Positions 56,946 to 64,000 of a DNA stretch of 64,000 nt are shown one piece after another. Position 1 is the stretch's first letter. Every line of letters begins with the position of its first letter. The stretch is from Pedobacter ghigonis. GTDB lineage: Bacteria; Bacteroidota; Bacteroidia; Sphingobacteriales; Sphingobacteriaceae. Under the pieces are notes generated by a model, which was not told where the DNA came from, did no database searches, and was given only the letters and a program-made list of their open reading frames with translations. Made by a program: the position numbers and the translations under genes. The stretch covers positions 228,872 through 292,871 of the forward strand of contig NZ_CAESCM010000007.1 in assembly GCF_903166585.1 (NCBI RefSeq), given 5' to 3'.

Positions 56946-58268
56946 TTAATGATGCGCGTAGGTGGTTTCCAGTTCGGCTACTTCCACTTCCCCGTCGGCA
57001 GTAATGGCTACAAGTTTAACTGCTTTTAGCTCATTAACCATTACAGGATCGTATTTGGCACGTACTTTTACATAGTTTTTGGTAAAACCATGCATGTAGC
57101 CCGATTTTTGATCGGCTTCGAAAAGTACCTCGGCATCGCTGCCAATCTGCGATTCGTAGAAAGCCCTCCGCTTTTTATCAGACAGGATATGAAGCATTTT
57201 ACTACGTTCGTTTCGCTCGCTACCTGCCACCACACCTTTCATTTCGGCAGCAGCAGTTAGTTCTCGCTCCGAATAGGTAAATACGTGTAGATAAGAAATA
57301 TCCAATCCGTTTAAAAACTGGTAAGTATCTAAGAAATCTTCTTTGGTTTCGCCAGGGAAGCCCACAATCACATCAACACCTATACAGCAATGTGGCATTA
57401 CTTCTTTAATTTTAGCTACACGTTCCACATATAAATCCCTGCGGTAACGCCGGCGCATTAAGCCGAGGATTTTATCAGAACCCGATTGCAAAGGAATATG
57501 AAAATGCGGCACAAATCTTTTCGATGTAGCCACAAACTCAATAATTTCGTTGCTTAACAAATTGGGTTCAATGGATGAAATCCGAATCCTTTCAATGCCT
57601 TCAACTTCATCAAGGGCCTTTACCAGATCAAAGAATTTATCTTCGCGTTCCCCATTGCGGATTCCAAAATCGCCAAGGTTTACCCCTGTTAGCACAATTT
57701 CTTTCACACCGCTTTCGGCAATCATTTTGGCGCGGTTAACCACATTTTCAATGGTATCGCTACGGCTTGCTCCACGGGCCAAAGGAATGGTGCAATAAGT
57801 ACAAGGATAATCGCAACCGTCCTGCACTTTTAAAAAAGTACGGGTCCTATCTCCAATCGAATAAGAAGCAATAAAATTGTGGTTTACCTTTTCGATATTC
57901 TGCTGGTGCACCACCGCTTTAGGCTGTTTGGTTAAATCGCTGATATACTCAACAATCCTGAATTTTTCGGCTGCCCCCAAAACCATATCAACGCCTTCTA
58001 TTTCGGCAATTTCTTGTGGTTTTAACTGCGCGTAGCAACCTACAATGGTTACAAAAGCATTTGGAGAATATTTTAAAGCCTCTTTAACCACTTTACGGCA
58101 TTTTTTGTCCGCATGGTCGGTAACAGAGCAGGTATTGATCACATAAACATCGGCCTGATCCTGAAATTCTACAACAGCATAACCTGCATCGGTAAATAAA
58201 CGACCGATGGTAGAGGTTTCAGAGAAATTGAGTTTACAACCTAATGTATAAAATGCGACCTTTTTCAT
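56946..58268 (-). CDS. mtaB: tRNA t6A37 methylthiotransferase
   Basis: A 440-residue radical-SAM enzyme that converts t6A37 to ms2t6A in tRNA. The N-terminal domain has cysteines C11 (YTLGCKLN), C47 (NTCSVT) and C78 (VGCYAQ) for the auxiliary cluster. The radical-SAM cluster is C152-x3-C156-x2-C159 (GCDYPCTYC). FHIPLQSGSDKIL near residue 258 and a C-terminal TRAM-like domain are present. The MtaB group is favoured over MiaB by the start KVAFYTLGCKLN. Confidence 0.93.
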   Translation of the reverse strand: MKKVAFYTLGCKLNFSETSTIGRLFTDAGYAVVEFQDQADVYVINTCSVTDHADKKCRKVVKEALKYSPNAFVTIVGCYAQLKPQEIAEIEGVDMVLGAAEKFRIVEYISDLTKQPKAVVHQQNIEKVNHNFIASYSIGDRTRTFLKVQDGCDYPCTYCTIPLARGASRSDTIENVVNRAKMIAESGVKEIVLTGVNLGDFGIRNGEREDKFFDLVKALDEVEGIERIRISSIEPNLLSNEIIEFVATSKRFVPHFHIPLQSGSDKILGLMRRRYRRDLYVERVAKIKEVMPHCCIGVDVIVGFPGETKEDFLDTYQFLNGLDISYLHVFTYSERELTAAAEMKGVVAGSERNERSKMLHILSDKKRRAFYESQIGSDAEVLFEADQKSGYMHGFTKNYVKVRAKYDPVMVNELKAVKLVAITADGEVEVAELETTYAHH

Positions 58269-58412
58269 TGAGGGTGCAAAGATAAGAAATTTGTTCGGAA
58301 TTAGGCTTTTAGAATGGCTTTAGCATACAAATTACAGTGAGATAACAATACATCCAGCGATTTTCACTGGCAGGCCATTGCCTGCTGCAAAAGGCCAATT
58401 GCTAAACAGAAA

Positions 58413-58982
58413 CTACTTTTCCTGCCAACGGTAGCTTTCCTGCTCGAAGCCAGCCAAATCCAAAACCCGGCTAATTACTGTACCGGCAACTTCTTCAATT
58501 GTTTTGGGTAAACTGTAGAACGATGGGTTTGCGGGGCAAATAATACCACCTGCCTCGGTAACGGTTTTCATGTTGTTGATGTGGATTAAACTAAAAGGTG
58601 TATCGCGTACTACTGCAATCAGTTTCCTGCGTTCTTTCAGGATTACATCGGCAGCTCTGGTAATTAAATCATTAGAAATACCATGTGCAATGCGCCCCAG
58701 TGTCCCCATTGAGCAGGGCACAATAATCATGGTATCGTACTTTGCCGAACCTGAAGCAAAGGGTGCATTAAAATCGTTTTTACTGTAAAATTTAAATTCG
58801 GTAAAATGATTGTAGTCCTGGTTCCCCAGTTCGAATTGCCACACTTCTTTGGCGTTATCACTCATCACCACCCCTACTGCTTCGATCTGATCTTTTAGTT
58901 TCGATAACTGGCTAAGCAGTACTTTTGCATAAACTGAACCGCTGGCACCTGTAACTGCCACAATCACTTTCTTTTTAACCAT
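58413..58982 (-). CDS. ubiX: Flavin prenyltransferase UbiX
   Basis: A 189-residue flavoprotein that makes prenylated FMN, the cofactor of UbiD enzymes. The N-terminal VAVTGASGSVYAKVLL binds FMN; VPCSMGTLGRIAHGISNDLI near residue 91 and RDTPFSLIHINNM near residue 128 are family motifs. It sits 25 kb from ubiD. A promoter, a short leader and a terminator-like hairpin lie just upstream. Confidence 0.94.
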   Translation of the reverse strand: MVKKKVIVAVTGASGSVYAKVLLSQLSKLKDQIEAVGVVMSDNAKEVWQFELGNQDYNHFTEFKFYSKNDFNAPFASGSAKYDTMIIVPCSMGTLGRIAHGISNDLITRAADVILKERRKLIAVVRDTPFSLIHINNMKTVTEAGGIICPANPSFYSLPKTIEEVAGTVISRVLDLAGFEQESYRWQEK

Positions 58983-59017
58983 AAAAACAAAAGTAGGCTT
59001 TCTGAAGTTATAAAAAC

Positions 59018-59095
59018 AAAAAAGGGCCAGAACAATGTTCTGACCCTACATCTACCTATGAAAAACATACCCTCGAAAGGGTAAGAACAAATATA
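59018..59095 (-). promoter_or_regulatory. Promoter, short structured leader and terminator hairpin before ubiX
   Basis: On the minus strand TATATTTG (59088-59095) is a good -7 box. About 10 nt on, ACCCTTTCGAGGGT forms a hairpin (59069-59082). Then GGGTCAGAAC/GTTCTGGCCC with a 3-nt loop and six T form an intrinsic terminator (59018-59046), ending 36 nt before the ubiX ATG. The AGGGT of the terminator's first arm can alternatively pair with ACCCT of the first hairpin. It could be an attenuator or a separate 65-nt small RNA. Confidence 0.55.
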
Positions 59096-59403
59096 TATAA
59101 ATTTTTAAAAAAATGTAAGCAAGAAATGTTAAATCGTATAAATGACGTTTTTTAATCGAAAATAAAATATAACACACTGATTACTAATACAATAATTTTC
59201 AAAAAAAATACACAAAAATCATTTTTAAGCCTAAAAATCGCCAACTTAAGACACCATATTCAAAAAATGTGTATTACAAATTAGTCGAAATAAAGAAATA
59301 TAGCGTTACAACTAAAAAACGCGTTAAAATTTCGACATGTTTTCTTTACATTTTTTTTACTTTAAAATAATACTAAAATTGAGCATAACTGACTAAAAGA
59401 CGC
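59096..59403. other. AT-rich gap upstream of the ubiX leader
   Basis: About 300 bp of very AT-rich DNA without an open frame. It contains one separated inverted repeat, GTCGAAAT (59284-59291) and ATTTCGAC (59339-59346). Nothing else is recognised. Confidence 0.5.
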
Positions 59404-60066
59404 TTACACTCCGGGAAGTATCAATAACAAATTAAAACAGGATATAGCGGCCATTTTACACCTGATGCGGCTTAGGGTTTCTACCCGCATACAAAGAAAA
59501 GAAGCAATATATTTTAAACCTACCCGGTTTACCAGATCGGGATAGGATTGTATAAAACGGATATATTTTTTTTCTGCAGTTAGTAATCTCGAGATCAGGG
59601 CTCTTTCACAAGACTGGAAATAATGAAGCTGGACAATTTTCCGCCCGATATAATTTGCAATATGATCAATATTATAAAGTTGCCCGTACAGATTGTAAGG
59701 TACAGCAACCGCTTCTACATCTTCTAAAGCCTGTATATATTCATCAACCGGCTTCTTAGCTTCATTAGTATTGTATACATTGCCTATCAGCTCGTTTTCG
59801 CGGGCAATCCATGTCGTAATTTCCTCCTTATCATCCTTCATGTAGCCACGGGCAACACCTTTAACAAGCAGGTAGGCATATTCATTCCGATGCAGAGGCG
59901 AGGATATAAATTTATTTTTTTTAAAAACAACCGGAAAAGTATACTGATTGATAAAATACTCTATCTCGGGAGTTAAATCGTGATATGATCTAAAAAATGT
60001 AATTAATGGCGAAAATCCATTGAAAGTCCGCCACTTATCTAAAACATGTTTTTTTTCGGGATTCAT
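59404..60066 (-). CDS. Crp/Fnr-family transcriptional regulator (paralogue)
   Basis: A 220-residue protein clearly paralogous to the one at 12204-12818: both share FSPLI near the start, QYTFPV or QHTFPI, KKNKF, the EEITTWIA/TEITTWIA motif and YIQALEDVEAVAVP-like stretches, and the recognition end IASFLCMRVETLSRIR. The ATG at 60066 aligns with the paralogue; longer in-frame starts add unrelated sequence. The C-terminus has an extra hydrophobic tail ISCFNLLLILPGV. Effector and targets unknown. Confidence 0.8.
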   Translation of the reverse strand: MNPEKKHVLDKWRTFNGFSPLITFFRSYHDLTPEIEYFINQYTFPVVFKKNKFISSPLHRNEYAYLLVKGVARGYMKDDKEEITTWIARENELIGNVYNTNEAKKPVDEYIQALEDVEAVAVPYNLYGQLYNIDHIANYIGRKIVQLHYFQSCERALISRLLTAEKKYIRFIQSYPDLVNRVGLKYIASFLCMRVETLSRIRCKMAAISCFNLLLILPGV

Positions 60067-60288
60067 GATTTCAGTTAAAGCGTAATTGCAATTTAAAAAT
60101 AAAGGGCATTTAAAATATAAACGACTCCTCAGCAAACACACTTATGCCAAAAATGTTTGCGATAAAAAACATTTTTACCTAAAAAATCAAGCTTAAAAAT
60201 AAGATGAAACCTATTTAAAATTCGAGAAAACACGTTTTTCTTACAATTTAGACCAGATTGTATGATAATATTACGCCAATGATAACAA

Positions 60289-60324
60289 TTTGGTTGCTGA
60301 TTAGGTGACTAACGGTTATATTTG
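60289..60324 (+). promoter_or_regulatory. Promoter of the PAS histidine kinase gene
   Basis: TTTG (60289-60292) and TTG (60294-60296) precede TATATTTG at 60317-60324. The ATG follows 20 bp later. Confidence 0.6.
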
Positions 60325-60344
60325 AATAAGCGTGAATCAAACTT

Positions 60345-62201
60345 ATGATAGACTTAACTTCGTCCCTACTAAAAGCCTTATTAAAACATGCTCATAACCC
60401 AATAATTATCTTTAAAATAAAGCCATTATTGGTTGTTGTAGAACATAACGACGCTTATCGGGCTTTGATTGCACGCATAGGAGGAAATTTAAAGTTTTAT
60501 GATGTAGATATTATTCCAACTTTGCTATCGGATTCGGAAAGGGATTTATTGATTAGTACAGTACAGGAAGTAAGCGAGCTTAAAAAACAAACCAGCCTGG
60601 TTATTCACCCCATTTACTCCAATTCGCCAAATGTTAAGTGGGAATTAGAGTTTTCGCCTGTATTGCAGGATAGCTGTCCGGCAGAATATATCATCTGCTC
60701 ATTAAAGGAAATTCCGCTTAATGAAAATAACCTCGAGCGGATTTTATTCGAACTATCTGAAAGCGAAACCCGGTTCAGGGGCTTTTTTGAACAGGCCCCA
60801 TTAGGTATGTGCGTTTTAAGAGGTACTGATCTGGTAACAGAATATGCCAATGATAATATTTTAAAACTTTGGGGCAAAACAAGAAAAGAAGTAATCGGGA
60901 TACCGCAAGAGCAGGCCAGGCCCGAACTCGCCCAGCAAAGGCCAATATTAAATCGTGTAAAAGAAATTTTCAGAACTGGTGAGCCTTTAACCATTAATGA
61001 AATAAAAATTTCGACCGCTGTATTTGATGGCTATTTTGTTGCCATGTACCAGCCCTTGAAAAATGACAAAAATGAGGTTACACGTGTTTTGGCCATCATT
61101 AAAGATATTACGGAGGAAGTAAATTTTAAAAAAGAGCTTTTAAAAGCGAAAGATATTTTAAAACTGGCCATGGATGCTTCGGAAATGGGCTCGTGGAATG
61201 TAGATCTGGAAAGTAAAAAGGTACTTTTATCGGAACGTGCACAGCAGATTTACGAACTGGAAAGCAACCGCATGGGAATTGAAGAAGCCAAAGACTTAAT
61301 TGCCGAGCAAGATATCGAATTTCTTTCGGGTAGTATACGCAAAGCGCTGCACAACCGATCGGCCTTTAATGTTGAGTACCAGATTAACCTTAAAGGGTCT
61401 GCAAAGAAAACAAAGTGGCTGAGAACAGCCGGTAAGGCTTACTACAATGCAGATGGCAAACCTATGTACATTGCAGGCGCAGTTTTAGATATTACTGAGC
61501 ACAAACAGGATGAAATCAGAAAGAATGATTTTATTGGTATGGTTAGCCACGAACTTAAAACTCCGCTAACCTCTTTAAGCGCGTATGTACAACTTTTACA
61601 ATTTAAACTTAAGGAAACAGAAAATGCTTTTGCTATTGATACGCTTGATAAGGTAAACCTTCAATTGAAGAGAATGTCGTTAATGATCGATGGCTTTCTG
61701 AATGTTTCGTTGCTGGAATCGGGCAAGATTTTATTGAATAAGACAAATTTCGATCTGATTGCCTTAATTAAAACTATTGCAGAAGAAAACAGAATGGTGC
61801 TCCCAAGCCATTTTATACAGGTAATCGGCTTAGAACAAACGATAGTAAATGCTGATATGGAAAAAATTGGCAACGTAATTAGTAACCTGATTGGAAACGC
61901 AGCCAAGTATTCTAAAAAAGATTCGTTTATTGCCATTAAATGCGAAAGAGTAGATGCAGAAATAATAGTGAGCGTGGAAGATGAAGGCATTGGCATTAAG
62001 GAAAACAATATACCAAAACTCTTCGACAGGTTTTTTCGCGTAGATAGCGTAGTTACCAAAACAATTTCGGGTTTTGGTGTGGGATTATACATCTGTGCCG
62101 AGATTATTAAAAGGCACGAAGGAAAAATATGGGTAGAAAGTAAATTTGGAAAAGGATCTACATTTTATTTTAGCCTGCCTGCAGAAGAACAGCTTACATA
62201 A
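60345..62201 (+). CDS. Cytosolic PAS-domain sensor histidine kinase
   Basis: A 618-residue kinase without membrane segments. Residues 1-130 are PAS-like but diverged. PAS domains follow at about 143-255 (FRGFFEQAPLGMCVL) and 260-385 (MDASEMGSWNVDLES, ending VLDITEHKQDE). The HisKA phosphoacceptor is in FIGMVSHELKTPLTSLSAY near residue 400. The ATPase has NVISNLIGNAAKYS, VEDEGIGI and GFGVGLYICAEII. No response regulator adjoins it, so it is an orphan. It diverges from the Crp-like gene. Confidence 0.93.
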   Translation: MIDLTSSLLKALLKHAHNPIIIFKIKPLLVVVEHNDAYRALIARIGGNLKFYDVDIIPTLLSDSERDLLISTVQEVSELKKQTSLVIHPIYSNSPNVKWELEFSPVLQDSCPAEYIICSLKEIPLNENNLERILFELSESETRFRGFFEQAPLGMCVLRGTDLVTEYANDNILKLWGKTRKEVIGIPQEQARPELAQQRPILNRVKEIFRTGEPLTINEIKISTAVFDGYFVAMYQPLKNDKNEVTRVLAIIKDITEEVNFKKELLKAKDILKLAMDASEMGSWNVDLESKKVLLSERAQQIYELESNRMGIEEAKDLIAEQDIEFLSGSIRKALHNRSAFNVEYQINLKGSAKKTKWLRTAGKAYYNADGKPMYIAGAVLDITEHKQDEIRKNDFIGMVSHELKTPLTSLSAYVQLLQFKLKETENAFAIDTLDKVNLQLKRMSLMIDGFLNVSLLESGKILLNKTNFDLIALIKTIAEENRMVLPSHFIQVIGLEQTIVNADMEKIGNVISNLIGNAAKYSKKDSFIAIKCERVDAEIIVSVEDEGIGIKENNIPKLFDRFFRVDSVVTKTISGFGVGLYICAEIIKRHEGKIWVESKFGKGSTFYFSLPAEEQLT

Positions 62202-62219
62202 GCTTAAACATAACCTGGA

Positions 62220-62435
62220 TTAAATAGATATTTCTATCTTTTCGGGCACAACTTTAACTGCCACCAGGCCCGAATTTCCTAAATCAATTTCAAAAATCAC
62301 TTTCATATTCAAAGCAATCTGACCGGAGGTTTCATCTAGCTGAAACTGAATATCCTGACAATTTTCATCGATAATGGTACCCACGCCATTTTCAACGTCA
62401 ATATGGATAATCTCTCCCCTTCTTCTATCGTCCAT
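62220..62435 (-). CDS. Hypothetical small beta-barrel-like protein
   Basis: A 71-residue protein starting MDDRRRGEIIHIDVENGVG. The pattern of short beta strands and the opening GEIIHIDVENGVGTIIDE recall a degenerate cold-shock/OB fold, but RNP motifs are lacking. The ATG at 62435 is chosen; a longer reading adds a hydrophobic, unlikely leader. Convergent with the histidine kinase, 18 bp apart. Confidence 0.6.
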   Translation of the reverse strand: MDDRRRGEIIHIDVENGVGTIIDENCQDIQFQLDETSGQIALNMKVIFEIDLGNSGLVAVKVVPEKIEISI

Positions 62436-62983
62436 TTCCAAAATAATAAGTCCACAAATAATCAACAATTATAGTTAATTTACGTATAATTAAAAATACA
62501 TAATTTAAAATAATTGCACAACTTTTAGTTGTACAGCTTGGTTTGTTTTTTACTAAAACGAATTAATAACACCAAAACGCATTATTGGTTTAGCATTATT
62601 TGCCAGCAATTAAATTACTAACTGAGAATCAGCAATTTATTTTTCGCTTCATGGAAAAACGTTTTACCAAAAATATTTTAACTAACTGCATTACAGCTTG
62701 TTATTGTAAATAAAAAAAACTAATTTTATCACATTGAGATGGCTTAATAAACTGAATCCCAAATTTCCTTTCAATTGAGCATTTCATCATGTTTTGTTTA
62801 TTAGCATTCACAAGGGTATAGCTGGCTAATCAGGACTATTTTTTTCTGATAAAGCTATTGATTCGGATAAACCGGAGCAGCTTAAGCTGACGCTTATGCA
62901 TTGAGTGATAAGTGAAAACCCATGAAGGGAATGCGAATCGAAGTCAGGTTATTACAGTTATTTATAAATTAATTATCGCGACT
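62436..62983. other. Intergenic gap without recognised features
   Basis: 548 bp of AT-rich DNA between divergent small genes. It should hold both promoters, but no convincing TAnnTTTG with a TTG partner was found. No stable hairpin or open frame stands out. Confidence 0.5.
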
Positions 62984-63190
62984 ATGGAAAATCCCAACCA
63001 AGCCAAAGGTATTCAAGACGAAATTATCTTGTTATCAGAAGAAAAAGACCGCAATTATTGGGCAAACCGCCTTGGCGTTTCTTCGGAAGCATTAAAATCG
63101 GCTGTAAGAGCTACAAGGTGTATCACCTTACATCAAATAACTGCTTATTTAAGTCAGCAAAAGAAAAACCTGTCGGTACCTAATTCGTAG
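62984..63190 (+). CDS. DUF3606-like small protein
   Basis: A 68-residue protein. NYWANRLGVSSEALKSAVRA near residues 25-44 matches the helical core of DUF3606, small bacterial proteins of unknown function. The ATG at 62984 (MENPNQAKGIQDE) is preferred; the upstream extension is not protein-like. Confidence 0.65.
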   Translation: MENPNQAKGIQDEIILLSEEKDRNYWANRLGVSSEALKSAVRATRCITLHQITAYLSQQKKNLSVPNS

Positions 63191-63235
63191 GTTGCCAAAC
63201 AGCATATTTTTCTAAAACATGTAATGAGGGTTCGC

Positions 63236-63817
63236 TTAACGGCGATATCTGTGCCACACCCTATACCATTTTTTATTAATGGGATAGCTTCTTTGTGATG
63301 TACGGTTATTAACAAAAATGGCAACCACTAATAAAATAACAGCGCCTGTTAATACCGGACTCAATACGTAGAGGTAGCCCAACGACTGGATTTTCGGTGA
63401 GCCAATATTGGCAATGAGTGCTGTTGCCCCTCCCGGAGGATGCAGGGTTTTGGTAATCTGCATTAATACGATGGATAGTGCTACAGAAAGTGCCGAGGAA
63501 AGCCAAAGCTCGCCCGGAATAAGTTTATGGATGGTTACCCCAACCAGCGCACAAACCACATGCCCGCCAATTAAATTACGTGGTTGTGCCAGCGGACTAT
63601 TGATTATACCATAAATAAGCACTGATGATGCGCCGAAAGATCCAATTATAAACAGATTATCGTAAGCGGTATAGTATTTAGAATTGAGTAAGCCCATAAT
63701 GGCGATCCCCAGAAAAGCACCTATAAATGTCCAGAAGTGCTCTTTAAAATCAATTAAGGTTTCTTTATAGACTATATATTTTGCGGTACGATAATGCCTC
63801 CTAATTCGTTTTCTCAT
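63236..63817 (-). CDS. HPP-family membrane protein
   Basis: A 193-residue protein with about four to five membrane segments. LHPPGGATALIANIGSP near residue 125 is the HPP signature, and SFGASSVLIYG near residue 78 is also conserved. HPP proteins are integral membrane proteins; some have been linked to nitrite transport, but the role here is unknown. Next to the group II intron remnant. Confidence 0.88.
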   Translation of the reverse strand: MRKRIRRHYRTAKYIVYKETLIDFKEHFWTFIGAFLGIAIMGLLNSKYYTAYDNLFIIGSFGASSVLIYGIINSPLAQPRNLIGGHVVCALVGVTIHKLIPGELWLSSALSVALSIVLMQITKTLHPPGGATALIANIGSPKIQSLGYLYVLSPVLTGAVILLVVAIFVNNRTSQRSYPINKKWYRVWHRYRR

Positions 63818-63872
63818 GATCTTTGGATAAGGAGCCGCAAAATTAATAAATTATCAGGTTTACGATGAATTT

Positions 63873-64000
63873 GATCGAGTAAGAAGCAGGGGATTAGTTT
63901 CCCTGCTGTCTCCTCACACCACCGTACGTACCGTTCGGTATACGGCGGTTTGTCAGAATAACTTCGTTTGGTGTGTCGTTTTCCAATAGTAATAATTACC
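63873..64000 (-). mobile_element. 3' end of a group II intron (domains V and VI), truncated by the window
   Basis: On the minus strand a 32-nt hairpin with arms ACCGCCGTA and TACGGTGGT, an inner TACC-GAAC-GGTA tetraloop stem and a CG bulge is domain V (63918-63949). It is followed by GTGTGAGGAGACAGCAGGG and a second hairpin typical of domain VI, ending near 63873. The rest of the intron lies beyond the window. Confidence 0.8.
63953..64000 (-). CDS. Possible C-terminus of the intron-encoded reverse transcriptase (partial)
   Basis: An open frame enters from the window edge and ends YYYWKTTHQTKLF with TGA at 63953-63955, just before domain V, where intron-encoded proteins commonly end. Only 15 residues are visible, so the identity rests on position. 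Confidence 0.35.
   Translation of the reverse strand, partial: GNYYYWKTTHQTKLF

Overview
The window is chromosomal DNA of a member of the Bacteroidota, most likely a Sphingobacteriaceae species of the Pedobacter type. This is inferred from gene content: a SusC/SusD pair, Bacteroidota-style lipoproteins, DUF4296, TIGR02757 and PG_1098-like methyltransferase families, a long prolipoprotein transferase, and promoters of the form TTG...TAnnTTTG. No rRNA, tRNA or CRISPR array was seen.

Layout. 1-11745 (minus) is the first 3915 codons of a giant secreted repeat protein whose C-terminus lies outside the window. It carries eight 75-residue Ig-like repeats and at least seventeen 101-residue repeats, with traces of block duplication. 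12.2-19.6 kb holds a Crp-like regulator, a TIGR02757 protein, a trans-sulfuration enzyme, ProRS, a Gly/Tyr-rich lipoprotein and a FadL-like porin. 19.7-30.1 kb is a run of minus-strand genes: SusD, SusC, an MG2-type protein, a LuxR-type response regulator, a HisKA_3 kinase, a 7-TM protein and a lipoprotein. 30.4-32.4 kb holds three lineage-specific genes. 32.4-48.6 kb is mostly housekeeping: UbiD, Dps, a LysM protein, uridine kinase, CoA-transferase A/B, a PQQ-type sugar dehydrogenase, MutS2, YggS, a GNAT enzyme, aspartokinase, a methyltransferase, cold-shock protein and peroxiredoxin.

48.7-52.3 kb is the most unusual region. An ECF sigma factor gene is followed by a membrane protein that joins an anti-sigma-like N-terminus to a trypsin-like protease domain. 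Diverging from it are five tandem copies of a tiny lipoprotein gene. Each copy has its own promoter and terminator, and all five promoters and the sigma gene's own upstream region share GGGTTAC plus an ATTAA-type box at 14-15 bp. This suggests an autoregulated envelope-stress regulon in which the protease/anti-sigma fusion is the sensor and the lipoproteins are the output or the sensed substrates. That model is an inference.

52.4-63.8 kb returns to core functions (PurB, Nfu, inositol monophosphatase, Lgt, MtaB, UbiX behind a possible attenuator, a second Crp-like regulator, a PAS histidine kinase, HPP protein). The window ends inside the 3' part of a group II intron on the minus strand. Several intergenic gaps carry degenerate tandem or palindromic repeats.
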